A DNA stretch of 64,000 nt. It comes from DSOI01 sp041394885. Lineage in GTDB: Bacteria > Acidobacteriota > Terriglobia > Bryobacterales > Bryobacteraceae. Position 1 is the first letter of the stretch. Each line of letters begins with the position of its first letter. The translations under genes and the position numbers were made by a program. The notes under the pieces were generated by a model that saw only the letters and a program-made list of their open reading frames with translations, had not been told where the DNA came from and did no database searches. This document shows positions 52,271 to 62,359 of this stretch, one piece after another. The stretch is taken from the NCBI GenBank assembly GCA_041394885.1, contig JAWKHI010000039.1:7116-71115 (forward strand), written 5' to 3'.

Positions 52271-53158
52271 TTACGCGTGCTCCTGAGCGGCTAGCCATCC
52301 GAGCAGACCCGCGTTGTTGTTCTGCGCCGCGCCCCATGGGGAGCCGAGCGCCTCCACTTCAATGCCGAGTTCAGCGGCGCAGGCCTCGGCGAGCGTGGCG
52401 TTGTCGCCGAAACCGCAGGCGAGGATGCGGTCCGGCCGGCGCTTCAAGGCATCTTCCGAGTAAGCGATGGTGGGGTAGAGGACCGACATCACTTCCTCGA
52501 CGGTCAATTCCCCAAGTTCGACGCAACGAACCAGTTTCGGGTCCCGGCCATCGCAGATGGCGACGGTGAGGATCTGCCCGTTGAGCTTGGCAAGAAGCGT
52601 GAGCCCGGCGGTGGGCAGCAGGTCCAGCGCGGCGAGGGTCGAAGTGGTGAGATAGCCGGGCAGGTACCCGGCGGCGCGGAAGGGCGCCTCATAGCGCGCG
52701 ACGATTTCGCGGGCCGCGGCGGCGACGACCACTTCGGTCTTCTTGCCGGCTTTCTGGGTGTGGAAGCTGACGGCCGCGGTGTCGAGATCGAACGGGACGG
52801 TCTTCTTCATCCGGAAGCGGACGAGCGAAAGCTGCTCTTCCTTCTTGCCGGGGAAGGCTTCGAAGTCGAGCACCGCGATCCGGACGCAGTAGTCGGGAAG
52901 GATGACCACGGCGTCGCGCCGCTTCCCGTTGCCCTTGACGAGCGAGGCGACGTGAGCGGCGAAGGCGTCCGGTTGGACGACGTTTTCGTTCACCGGCGAG
53001 ATGGCCAGCACTTCGGAATCGAAGGGGCGAAACCCGATCTCGGGAGCTTGTCCGCGGCTTCCGCGGACAGCGAAGGCGACACCCGACGCCGAGAGCTCGA
53101 ACGCATGCGAAGGCGCTGGTTCGTCGATCACCCCGATAAGTTTTTGAAAGAAAGACAT
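52271..53158 (-). CDS. PilM-like cytoplasmic actin-fold protein of type IV pilus assembly
   Basis: The 295-aa protein has the FtsA/PilM-like order: AFELSASGVAFAVRG (first phosphate strand), DAVVILPDYCVRIAVLDFEA, EEQLSLVRFRMKKTVPFDLD, a middle TEVVVAAAAREIVARYEAPF and a C-terminal ILACGFGDNATLAEACAAEL. PilM binds the N-terminal tail of PilN. It lies 12 nt after the PilB-like gene. Confidence 0.78.
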   Translation of the reverse strand: MSFFQKLIGVIDEPAPSHAFELSASGVAFAVRGSRGQAPEIGFRPFDSEVLAISPVNENVVQPDAFAAHVASLVKGNGKRRDAVVILPDYCVRIAVLDFEAFPGKKEEQLSLVRFRMKKTVPFDLDTAAVSFHTQKAGKKTEVVVAAAAREIVARYEAPFRAAGYLPGYLTTSTLAALDLLPTAGLTLLAKLNGQILTVAICDGRDPKLVRCVELGELTVEEVMSVLYPTIAYSEDALKRRPDRILACGFGDNATLAEACAAELGIEVEALGSPWGAAQNNNAGLLGWLAAQEHA

Positions 53159-53170
53159 GGGGAGGCCGGT

Positions 53171-54783
<1,613 letters not shown>

Positions 54784-55152
54784 GGGTCGGTGGGCGGACA
54801 GGGGTCCGCTCCTGATAGATCTGACGCTCGCGGGGGGGGATTCGTGCAGGGATCGGCGGGCGGGCTTTCCGTCTGGCGGATGCGCGTCCTGTTCCGCTCC
54901 CCCAATTCTTGGTAGGCTAGCGGTAGGCGTTTTTCGAACGTGGCAGGGCAAGCCTCCGCGCTTGCCGGATCCGCAAAACATCGCGGGAGAGCAAAGCGTC
55001 GCGGGAGAATGGAGAAGCTGTGATCTGCGAAAGGTGATCGGTACACGGTGTAGATGAGTGCCGGTGGGCTGATGACGGCGACAGCCTGCGTTGAACCCAC
55101 GGAGCGGCACGATCTCATCGTCGAATAGGCGCGTGGCTTGTTGCTGTGGTGG
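54784..55152. other. Intergenic stretch, no gene seen
   Basis: This stretch separates the pilB-like gene start from the unknown operon that ends at 55153. It should contain the pilus-cluster promoter on the minus strand, but no clear -35/-10 pair was found. A GCGGGAGA sequence occurs twice (near 54982 and 54999). Confidence 0.5.
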
Positions 55153-55545
55153 CTAGAGCCCCTTTTCGAGCACCTGCCGGATGGCGCCGTCGCTGTGCAT
55201 GCCCAGTGCGCCCATCGCATAGGCACAGCGCATCTCGAGAGTTCCATTCTCGAACGCGATCCCCATCTCTTGCGGCGTCCCGACGTTCACCAATCGCACC
55301 TTTTGCAGGGATTCCGCCACTGCCTCCCGGCCCATCGCATCGGCGCAAATCACGCGCAGCGCCATGTTCAGCCGGTGGCAGGAGACGTTGTCGAGAAAGC
55401 GCAGCGCCTCGGCGTTACCGTCGAGCGACTCCCAGTCCACCTCGTACGGGATCTCTTTCCCGCAAATTTCTTCAATTTCTTTTTGGCGGGCAGGCAAGGT
55501 TACTTCTTTCAACTCTTGCATCGCCCGGCGTTCTGCCAGTCCCAT
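55153..55545 (-). CDS. Hypothetical protein
   Basis: ATG at 55545 has GAGGAA seven bases upstream. The 130-aa protein looks soluble and mostly helical (AMQELKEVTLPARQKEIEEI, VDWESLDGNAEALRFLDNVS, ADAMGREAVAESLQKVRLVN). I do not recognise a family. It is the last gene of a run of minus-strand genes spaced 16-40 nt apart (57676 to 55153). Confidence 0.7.
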   Translation of the reverse strand: MGLAERRAMQELKEVTLPARQKEIEEICGKEIPYEVDWESLDGNAEALRFLDNVSCHRLNMALRVICADAMGREAVAESLQKVRLVNVGTPQEMGIAFENGTLEMRCAYAMGALGMHSDGAIRQVLEKGL

Positions 55546-55585
55546 TTATCATTCCTCTCTTCCTTCACGACGCGCCTTTCTTCCT

Positions 55586-56203
55586 TCACGACGCGTCGCC
55601 GTCCCTCAGGAGGCCGCGAAGCTTCTCGAGATGGCCGCGCACTTCCGACTGCATGGCCGTTCCTTCACCGCCGCTGGTCGCCTGCGACATCCACTCATGG
55701 TAGCGGCCCAGGCTCAGATCGGCCAGCCAACGAGCCACGCCAGGCGCGGTTTTCTCCAGAGATATTGCGGCATGATACAGCTCGTCCGCGTCGGCGCGCG
55801 CGGCTCCCCAGTGGTTGGCGCGGGCGGCGCCCGCCGCGATCGCCGCAACTCGCGCAAACTCGGGCCGCGCCGCCAGCCAAGCCGCCTCCTGGCCGGCCTC
55901 CACGGCGCCGCCTGCGGAGGGCTGGGCTTTGCTCCGTGGCCGCCACTCGCGCCCGGTATAAGCGAACAGGTGGCGATGGCCGTCCCCGCGGGTGTGGAAG
56001 ACAAGTTCTTCTCCATCGGGAGTGGAGCCGTGGACAGCGGCGGTGCGCTCGGTGAGATTTACCAACGCGAACTCGAACCAGAACTCGGCCCCGGCGGGGC
56101 AAGTCCATCCCGCGGCCGTTACGGCTTCTTCGTTCAAGGTATAGATGCGCCACCCCTGGAGGTTGTCGAAATTCATCGTACGGATCCGGTCCAGATTGAA
56201 CAT
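55586..56203 (-). CDS. Hypothetical protein
   Basis: The 205-aa protein has a beta-rich N-terminal half (MNFDNLQGWRIYTLNEEAVT, FWFEFALVNLTERTAAVHGS, HRHLFAYTGREWRPR) and an Ala-rich helical C-terminal half (ARVAAIAAGAARANHWGAAR). There is no signal peptide or membrane helix. No family was recognised. Its neighbours suggest a multi-component system of unknown role. Confidence 0.65.
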   Translation of the reverse strand: MFNLDRIRTMNFDNLQGWRIYTLNEEAVTAAGWTCPAGAEFWFEFALVNLTERTAAVHGSTPDGEELVFHTRGDGHRHLFAYTGREWRPRSKAQPSAGGAVEAGQEAAWLAARPEFARVAAIAAGAARANHWGAARADADELYHAAISLEKTAPGVARWLADLSLGRYHEWMSQATSGGEGTAMQSEVRGHLEKLRGLLRDGDAS

Positions 56204-56219
56204 GGGTTTTCAGGTCTGA

Positions 56220-57101
56220 CTAGAAAGCGCCGAAAAACGCCGGCTGCCAATGCCAGCCGGAGCGTGTCGTCACCGCGCACAGCAAAGTCAGCATGGCCTC
56301 AGGGTCCAGCGAGGCGGCGACGTCCGGTGGCACGGCGGCGGCGGATCCACTGAGCGTCAAAGGCATAGCCGCCAGGGCCTGCCGTTTGACCGGGGTTACT
56401 TGCGCCGTGGTCTCGGAAACCTTGCTGGCGTTGGGCCGGGTGGGATCGAAGGAGGGGTCTCCGATTCCCCGCATGCTCTTTTCCGCCTCTGTTTCCGGAG
56501 CTGAGCCCGCCGCCGACGCCCGTTCCCGTACGCGCACCCGATGTTCGGATGGATCAAGGTTCAGCAAGACCCGATAGCTCCGGCCCGGCGAGCGGAAGCG
56601 GAAGATCACAGTCATTTCCAAGGCATCCGAGGCCGCTTCGGACACCGACAACGGACCGCCGATCCGGTTGAGCGAAAGGAGCCGGCCGCGGAGCGTCCCC
56701 ACGTCGACCGGTGCGACGCCCGCCTCCGCCTGAACGACCGTGGTGGCCGTTCCGATCCAAAGCACAGAGCCGACGAAAACCGCGATGTGCAGCAGCCCCG
56801 CGCCCACACCATATGCCCATGGCATCCGGGGGAGCGCCGGGGCATCCGCGCCGATGCCCCACATCAGCAGAAGCAACGGCGTGAACATCGCGCACGCCAT
56901 CAGCCGCACGACATACTGCTGTTCGTCCTCCATCGATGTGAACGCCAACATGAGGCTCAGGACGGCCGGTAATCCGCACACAAAAAACGTCAGCGGAGTG
57001 ATCTCCGCCCCAACCCACCGTAGCCAGCCCCATATCATTGCGCCCACAAGACAAAGATAGGCTGTGTGGATCGCGGCTATTTTGGACAAATCGAAAGTCA
57101 T
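56220..57101 (-). CDS. Hypothetical membrane protein
   Basis: ATG at 57101 is preferred, with a GGCGG just upstream; an in-frame ATG at 57128 is also possible. The 293-aa protein has about four transmembrane helices in the first 140 residues (YLCLVGAMIWGWLRWV, PLTFFVCGLPAVLSLMLAF, ACAMFTPLLLLMWGIG, GAGLLHIAVFVGSVLWIG). A soluble C-terminal half follows, with VFRFRSPGRSYRVLLNLDPS-like beta sequence (EMTVIFRFRSPGRSYRVLLN) and a disordered segment. No family recognised. Confidence 0.65.
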   Translation of the reverse strand: MTFDLSKIAAIHTAYLCLVGAMIWGWLRWVGAEITPLTFFVCGLPAVLSLMLAFTSMEDEQQYVVRLMACAMFTPLLLLMWGIGADAPALPRMPWAYGVGAGLLHIAVFVGSVLWIGTATTVVQAEAGVAPVDVGTLRGRLLSLNRIGGPLSVSEAASDALEMTVIFRFRSPGRSYRVLLNLDPSEHRVRVRERASAAGSAPETEAEKSMRGIGDPSFDPTRPNASKVSETTAQVTPVKRQALAAMPLTLSGSAAAVPPDVAASLDPEAMLTLLCAVTTRSGWHWQPAFFGAF

Positions 57102-57120
57102 CGCGCCGCCCGTCTCCGGA

Positions 57121-57486
57121 TCACCCATAGATCGTGATGCAGGAATCCTCAATCTTGTAATTATTGTTGCCCGAAGTGGTTTGGTCCGCGATCACCTGCC
57201 CGGCAATAAACCGAAGCACCTCGTCGCGCAGGGAAAGCGGGAGGCCCGTGCGGCCCACCCACTGGGCCTCGGTAGGGATGTGGATGAGCGCCAGTGCATC
57301 GCCCCCGCCGAATTCGTAGTACATCCGGAACTGCGTTCGGTCATTGCTGAACACCACTTCGCCGTCACGCCCCTTGGCCGCGTAGGTCAGTTTCGGATTG
57401 CCCAAAGCGGGTGCAGCCTTTGCCCGGCGCCGGTCGCGCAAACCGACCGCGGCCAGTGCCGATCCCACCAATCCAATCAGGTTCAT
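57121..57486 (-). CDS. Hypothetical small protein
   Basis: ATG at 57486 (MNLIGLVGSALAAVGL) gives 121 residues; the long frame upstream is run-through. A short hydrophobic N-terminus is followed by a basic RDRRRAK and a beta-rich domain (NPKLTYAAKGRDGEVVFSND, RMYYEFGGGDALALIHIPTE). It is 19 nt upstream of the membrane-protein gene. Function unknown. Confidence 0.6.
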   Translation of the reverse strand: MNLIGLVGSALAAVGLRDRRRAKAAPALGNPKLTYAAKGRDGEVVFSNDRTQFRMYYEFGGGDALALIHIPTEAQWVGRTGLPLSLRDEVLRFIAGQVIADQTTSGNNNYKIEDSCITIYG

Positions 57487-57517
57487 ACTGTTCGTGGCCC
57501 TCCGTGTTGCTACCAAG

Positions 57518-57676
57518 CTATTGTTTGCGCAACGTGTAACTGAAGTTGTCCAACGCAAACATGGCTGCACACCCGGTTTCGAGCGTCTTCCACTCGCTTC
57601 CCTGCGAGCCCAGTGAAGCGGCCAGCCGGTTTGCGTCTGCCGGCTTTCGCACGGCCAACATACCCTGAAACAGCAT
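57518..57676 (-). CDS. Hypothetical 52-aa protein, possibly the rear of a longer frame
   Basis: ATG at 57676 gives MLFQGMLAVRKPADANRLAA and SLGSQGSEWKTLETGCAAMF to a TAG at 57518. Protein-like sequence in the same frame continues upstream (WRDRGPGPLGCPRARYYEWK, TYPAD) to a TGA near 57760 with no normal start codon, so the true start may be lost or frameshifted. It lies 31 nt before the next gene of the unknown operon. Confidence 0.45.
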   Translation of the reverse strand: MLFQGMLAVRKPADANRLAASLGSQGSEWKTLETGCAAMFALDNFSYTLRKQ

Positions 57677-57778
57677 ATCAGCGGGATACGTTTTCCATTC
57701 GTAGTAGCGCGCTCTGGGGCACCCGAGCGGGCCGGGGCCGCGATCACGCCAGGTATTTCATGTCATGTAATTGAAGGG

Positions 57779-57949
57779 ATGGCTAGGCCGTGGGTGGTGA
57801 ACTGCGACAACCTGCGCACGATCGCAAAGGCCCAACTTGTGAAGAGGGTTTCGAGAATCCCCGCTCGGCGCATCGCCGAAGTGAAGCGCGCGGTGGGGTA
57901 TGCCTTGGCTTGGGAGGAGTTGACCGGCGCCTCGGAGCCGGCGGACTGA
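57779..57949 (+). pseudogene. MazF/PemK toxin, C-terminal remnant
   Basis: A 56-residue frame (ATG 57779, stop 57947-57949) reads WVVNCDNLRTIAKAQLVKRV then RIAEVKRAVGYALAWEEL, the end of a MazF-type endoribonuclease. The N-terminal half of the roughly 110-aa toxin and any mazE antitoxin are missing. It is a dead toxin-antitoxin scar between the unknown operon and the ADOP permease. Confidence 0.7.
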
Positions 57950-57996
57950 GTGCCGATCGCGTGACCCGCGCGGAACTATTTCCGGGGGCTAGCGAA

Positions 57997-60411
57997 CTAT
58001 TCGTGCCGCAGCGCCACCAGCGGATCCACGCGCGACGCTCTCCGCGCCGGAATCCATAGCGCCAGCAGACTCGTCCCCCCAAGAAGCAAGGCTACGCCTA
58101 ACAGGGTCACCGGATCGAATGACGTGGTTCCGAGCAGCAGCCGCGTTGACTCGAGTAAACGCCCCACCCCGGCGCCGCCCGCCATGCCGAGCGCCAATCC
58201 GACTCCCAGTGGAACCAGCCCGTGGCGCAGCGCCCACCCGAGAATCGCACCCGTGCCGGCGCCCATCGCCATCCGGATGCCGATCTCCCTGGTGCGCTGA
58301 TTCACGAAGTACGAAATCACCGCGTACAAACCCACCGCCGCCAACAGCAGGGCGAAGCCCGCGAAAATCGAGAAGATGGTGCTGAACACCCGGAGCGCCC
58401 AGTTGCTCTCGCGTAGCGTTTCACGAAACGCCTTCACGTTCGCCACGGGCAGATCCGGATCAAGGACCTGGATTTCCTTGCGCAGCGTCACGGCCACCGA
58501 GTCCAGCGCGGAAGGGTCTGCGCGGACGAAAATCGTCCAGAAACGCCCTGGGGATTGGCGGTAGGGAAGATACACTGCCGGCTCGGGACGGTCGTTCCTC
58601 CGCGGATCGGTGCGGATATTGGGCGCGATCCCGGCGATCGTCAACCAAGGCCGGTCATCCAATTGGAGCCGGATCCGCCTACCCACCGGGTCCTGATTCG
58701 GGAAGTAGCGCTGGGCAAAGGCGTCGTTCACGACCACCACTTGCCGGCCCGGCGTTCCATCCAATCCCGCCACCTCGCGCCCGCGCAGGATCTTCTTTCC
58801 CACCGTCTCGAAATAGCCATCGGAGATCGTCACGCCGTCAACGGCTGGCCACTTTTCGTCGTCCACCGGTGTCTGGCCCTCGATCTCGAAGCGCCAGCCC
58901 GACGCGCCGAAAAGCGGCAACCCCGACGCCACCGCCGCCGCCTCCACGCCTGGAATCGCCCGCACTCGCTCGAGCGCCTGTTCGAGCAAGCGGACCCGCG
59001 ATTCCGGCTTCTCGTAGCTGACTTGCGGCAGATTCAAGCGGCCCGAAAGCCATCGTCCGGTGTCCAGCCCCGCGCCGATATCGGACGCCCGCATCGCGCT
59101 GGTCACCATCAGCCCGGAGCCAACCAACAGCACCAGGGCCAGAGCGAGTTGCGCCGTCACCATCGCGCCGGTGAACCAGCGTGCGCGCCGCGATCCGCCG
59201 CTACCGCGTTCGCCTTCCTTGAGGGAGCCGTTCAGATCCACCCGCGATAGCCGCAAGGCCGGCGCGAGCCCGAACAGGATGGCGCTGCCGATGCACAACC
59301 CCGCCAGCCACACGAACACGACGGGGTCGAAACTGAAATCGATCCAATATGGCTTGCCCACATCCGCCACCGCAGCCGAAAACGCCCGCACTCCGGCCCA
59401 AGCCACCGTCAAACCCGCCAAGCCTCCCAATGCGCCGAGCACGAGGCTTTCCACCAGAAGCTGCCGGACGATGAGCCATCGAGACGCCCCCATCGCCATC
59501 CGCAGCGCCATCTCCCGCGTCCGGCTGAGCGAACGCGCCAGCAGCAGGTTGGTGACGTTGGCGCACACAATCAGCACGACGAAGGCCACCGCCCCCAGCA
59601 TCAGCAAAAATACAGCCTGAATGTTGCCGCCATTGAATTGCTCATTGAATGTGCGGGGCGAAAACACGACCCCCTCCTGCTCCTTGGGCCACGCCGCCCG
59701 GATGCGTTCGCCGATCACCGCCGCCTCGGCCCGCGCGTCCGCCATGGCTTTGCCTTGCTCGACACGCCCGAACACGCCCAGCCAGCGGTTGCCGCGCTTT
59801 TCCAGATCCGCGTTCGTTCGCAACGGCATCCACAAATCGTGTCCCACCGGGAACCGGAACCCCGGCGGCATCACCCCGACCACGGTCGCCTGCTCCCCTT
59901 CGATGCGGACCGCTTTGCCCACGATGTCCGGGTCCGATCCGTACCGGTTCTGCCACACACGGTGTCCGAGCATCACCACGCGAGGCGCTCCCGGCTGTTC
60001 GTCGGATGCGGTGAACTCCCGGCCGAGCATCGGCCGCACGCTCGTAATCGAGAAGGCATTCGCGGTGATCCGCCCGCCACGGTACCTCTCCGGCGGCTGC
60101 TGCGGATCGCTCACGTTGAATTCGCCGTCCCAATGCGCGGCCAGGGTGTCAAAAACCTTCGTCTGTTCGCGATACTCGCGAAACTCGGCCAGCGACAGAC
60201 CCGAGCGGGACTGGTTGCGGTCCGGCCGCTCGGTGACCATGTACACGATCCGGCCGGAGTCCGGGAACGGCAGCCCGCGGATCAGCACCGCATTCACGAG
60301 CGTGAACACGGCCGTGTTGATTCCGAGGCCGAATCCCAGTGCAATCACCGCGGCGATCACCATGCCCGGTTCCCGCGAAAGCTTCCGTATGGCCAGCTTG
60401 ATTTCCGACAT
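57997..60411 (-). CDS. ADOP-type (acidobacterial duplicated-orphan permease) ABC transporter permease
   Basis: ATG at 60411 gives 804 residues; the longer frame is run-through. It has two FtsX-MacB units in tandem: an N-terminal IKLAIRKLSREPGMVIAAVI helix, a periplasmic domain (GRIVYMVTERPDRNQ, VMLGHRVWQNRYGSDPDIVG), LLLARSLSRTREMALRMAMG, a second set of helices and periplasmic domain (VVVVNDAFAQRYFPNQDPVG), then NQRTREIGIRMAMGAGTGAI and the closing IPARRASRVDPLVALRHE. ADOP proteins are greatly expanded in Acidobacteria and usually lack a neighbouring ATPase, as here. Function of the family is not established. Confidence 0.92.
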   Translation of the reverse strand: MSEIKLAIRKLSREPGMVIAAVIALGFGLGINTAVFTLVNAVLIRGLPFPDSGRIVYMVTERPDRNQSRSGLSLAEFREYREQTKVFDTLAAHWDGEFNVSDPQQPPERYRGGRITANAFSITSVRPMLGREFTASDEQPGAPRVVMLGHRVWQNRYGSDPDIVGKAVRIEGEQATVVGVMPPGFRFPVGHDLWMPLRTNADLEKRGNRWLGVFGRVEQGKAMADARAEAAVIGERIRAAWPKEQEGVVFSPRTFNEQFNGGNIQAVFLLMLGAVAFVVLIVCANVTNLLLARSLSRTREMALRMAMGASRWLIVRQLLVESLVLGALGGLAGLTVAWAGVRAFSAAVADVGKPYWIDFSFDPVVFVWLAGLCIGSAILFGLAPALRLSRVDLNGSLKEGERGSGGSRRARWFTGAMVTAQLALALVLLVGSGLMVTSAMRASDIGAGLDTGRWLSGRLNLPQVSYEKPESRVRLLEQALERVRAIPGVEAAAVASGLPLFGASGWRFEIEGQTPVDDEKWPAVDGVTISDGYFETVGKKILRGREVAGLDGTPGRQVVVVNDAFAQRYFPNQDPVGRRIRLQLDDRPWLTIAGIAPNIRTDPRRNDRPEPAVYLPYRQSPGRFWTIFVRADPSALDSVAVTLRKEIQVLDPDLPVANVKAFRETLRESNWALRVFSTIFSIFAGFALLLAAVGLYAVISYFVNQRTREIGIRMAMGAGTGAILGWALRHGLVPLGVGLALGMAGGAGVGRLLESTRLLLGTTSFDPVTLLGVALLLGGTSLLALWIPARRASRVDPLVALRHE

Positions 60412-60546
60412 CTTCGCTTCCCAGACGAACACAGGCGGGGAAATGTTCCCTCCAACGCTATGATCGGTTCGAATGCTCGTCGAACTGCTGGTGGAAAACA
60501 ATGCCGTGGTCGAACACGTCCGGGTGCGGTTCGACGCCGGAGGGGG

Positions 60547-60666
60547 GCGATTTCGCGGGTGAATCAGAAGGGCGACAAGGGCGTGGCTGGCATGGAGCAC
60601 TGCAACCGCAAGCCGGGTAGGTGACGGCGAAATGGCCGTGATCGCGACCTATCGGGAGTGTGACTG
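60547..60666 (+). pseudogene. C-terminal remnant of a hydroxypyruvate isomerase-like protein
   Basis: The plus strand reads VNQKGDKGVAGMEHCNRKPG, then after a one-base shift near 60620 DGEMAVIATYRECDW. This aligns along its length with the end of the gene at 10468-11361 (HQKGYDGVVGMEHGNSKPGK, EGEMAVIAAYRECDRF). Nothing upstream of about 60547 matches. Confidence 0.75.
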
Positions 60667-61442
60667 GCTCCAGACATTGGCGCAGGGGCACACGTTTCGG
60701 TGCCCGGCGCGGATTTGGAGCTGGGAGACGGTGTGGCCGGCTGCTGCCGTACGGAACGCTCGCCAGCGTTGCCATTCGGTTCGTTCGATCCATTTTTCAT
60801 GCCCGCGTTGGGCGGACCGGCGTGCGGCAGAGCCGTTGGGTTCGTTTGCTCCGTTTTCGACTTCGTCCCGGGAGGTGCCGCGGCTTTTGGGTTCGTTCGT
60901 CCCGATTTCTGCTCGACCCCGGTCGCGGCGGCCCGGCAGAAGGCGCGATGGATGCGAAATTCGATTCGACTGAGCCGGTCCATGGCAGCGTGGACCATTC
61001 CGAAGGCGAGGGCTTTGCAGGTGACAGGGTCCAGGGCGGGGTGGTCGGGAACGATAGCGTCGAGGGCGTCCTGCAGAATCGCGGTTTGGACGGCCCAGCA
61101 ATAGTGGAGTTGGAGGTCAAGCAGAGCGAGCCGGTGGATGCGCCGGCGCTCGGTGACGGAAGCGAAGTCTTCGCCGGGAGCAGGGCCGTGGCCCGGCGAG
61201 TCCTTGGTTGCCCCAGCGGAGGGCTGCGCCGTTTCGGCGAGGTAGCGCCGGAGGATCAACGGGAATTCGGGATGCGAGGAGTTCGGCAGATGGAAGTCCT
61301 TCGCGAACACGCCGTGTTTGCGGGCATTCTGCGCGGAGCGAGCCTTGCCTTCGCTGGTTTTGGGTCCTCGTGACTTGGCTCCGTTTATCCTGGCGGCTTC
61401 GGCCCGGGTGAGCCTGGTGCGCGCGGGGGCTTGTGCTTCCAT
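60564..61442 (-). CDS. Acidobacterial hypothetical protein with repeated NEPN-like motifs
   Basis: ATG at 61442 opens a 292-residue frame. The first 60 residues, RTRLTRAEAARINGAKSRGP and KTSEGKARSAQNARKHGVFA, are a motif common in Solibacter-like genomes. A helical middle follows (HRLALLDLQLHYCWAVQTAI, HAAMDRLSRIEFRIHRAFCR). From about 178 the sequence repeats a unit ending GRTNPK, EQTNPT and SNEPNG. The final 30 or so residues read the antisense of the isomerase remnant, so the original C-terminus was probably lost. Function unknown; the N-terminal domain is small, basic and possibly nucleic-acid binding. Confidence 0.65.
   Translation of the reverse strand: MEAQAPARTRLTRAEAARINGAKSRGPKTSEGKARSAQNARKHGVFAKDFHLPNSSHPEFPLILRRYLAETAQPSAGATKDSPGHGPAPGEDFASVTERRRIHRLALLDLQLHYCWAVQTAILQDALDAIVPDHPALDPVTCKALAFGMVHAAMDRLSRIEFRIHRAFCRAAATGVEQKSGRTNPKAAAPPGTKSKTEQTNPTALPHAGPPNAGMKNGSNEPNGNAGERSVRQQPATPSPSSKSAPGTETCAPAPMSGASHTPDRSRSRPFRRHLPGLRLQCSMPATPLSPF
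60775..60925. repeat. Three direct repeats of a GGTTCGTT(C/T)G-type unit
   Basis: Near 60778, 60839 and 60893 the plus strand repeats GGTTCGTTCGATCC, GGTTCGTTTGCTCC and GGTTCGTTCGTCCC, at about 55-60 bp spacing, each followed by a T-rich run. They encode the TNP/NEP units on the minus strand. Confidence 0.6.
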
Positions 61443-61750
61443 GTGCGATCTCCTTCTCTCGCGAGTTTCGTTTGGCGGTTGGCTGCGCGCGCAAACCTGC
61501 TGCTGGGAAGTCTTTGTTTGTCAGGGAGAAGGAAGACTCGGGGGCTGGTGAACCGATCTGGCGGCTGTGCCGGTGGTGGCGGGATGGGTGGCGGAGCGGG
61601 ACGGGGAAGGTGGCAGGGGCTGCGGCTGGCGCGTACCCGATCGGCTTGCTCAGCAAGACGTAGATTGCGTCCTTATCGTCGAATGGATACAGAGAGGCGT
61701 CTCGGTGGAGTTTTTGGCCCGTCTGGCGCTGGCCGTTCTGCCGGAGTGGG
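61443..61750. other. Intergenic stretch, no intact gene
   Basis: It carries the upstream region of the 60564-61442 gene (minus-strand GAGAAGGAGATCGCACATG gives it a good GGAG site) and possible lost N-terminal sequence of the methyltransferase. Open frames here lack family resemblance. Confidence 0.5.
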
Positions 61751-62269
61751 CGTGAATGCGGTGCGGAGAGTGGGCCCGGCGTTACCACGCGGAGCCGGTG
61801 TTATCGATCTAGGCTGCGGGCCCGGTCTTCCCATCACCGAGGTTCTTGTAGCCGAAAGGCTTATGTTTGGCGTTGATGCAGCACCCTCATTCGTCGAGGC
61901 ATTTCGGCTCAACCTCCCAAACACACCGGGGTTGTTTGCGAACCCGTTCGGAGTCGAGATTTTTCGACCGAACTTTCGATGGTGTCCTGGCACGTGGGGG
62001 CTCATGTTCCTGCTCTCTCTCGAGGACCAGCAACGCCTGATCCAAAGAATCGCCGAGATCGTATCGCCGGGTGGCCGGCTGCTGTTCACCTCGCCGGCGG
62101 AGCCACTGGTCTGGAACGATGCGATGACTGGATTGGAATCGCTACCGGAGCCGAGGAGTACCGGGCAGCTCTCCGCAGTTGGTCTGGCGGTCTCAGTGAG
62201 TACGGATGAAGGCCAGAACCACTATTTCGATGCTTTCAAAAAGGGATTGCCTTGTCCGTCCATTGAGTG
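61751..62269 (+). pseudogene. Class I SAM-dependent methyltransferase, truncated and frameshifted
   Basis: The frame reads PALPRGAGVIDLGCGPGLPI (SAM-binding motif I), LMFGVDAAPSFVEAFRLNLP (motif with acidic Asp) and, after paired shifts at about 61950 and 61997 that hide RFFDRTFDGVLA, WGLMFLLSLEDQQRLIQRIA and SPGGRLLFTSP. Further shifts near 62145-62210 split EEYRAALRS from VGLAVS and DEGQNHYFDAF. The usual N-terminal 40 or so residues are absent. The methyl acceptor cannot be inferred. Confidence 0.75.
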
Positions 62270-62359
62270 ACGATATCCGGATGATGGATGACCTGCAAAG
62301 GCGCGATTCGTTTTGCCCGGTCCCCTTTCAGGAAGGCGTGAGGATCACGTGCTCAGCTT

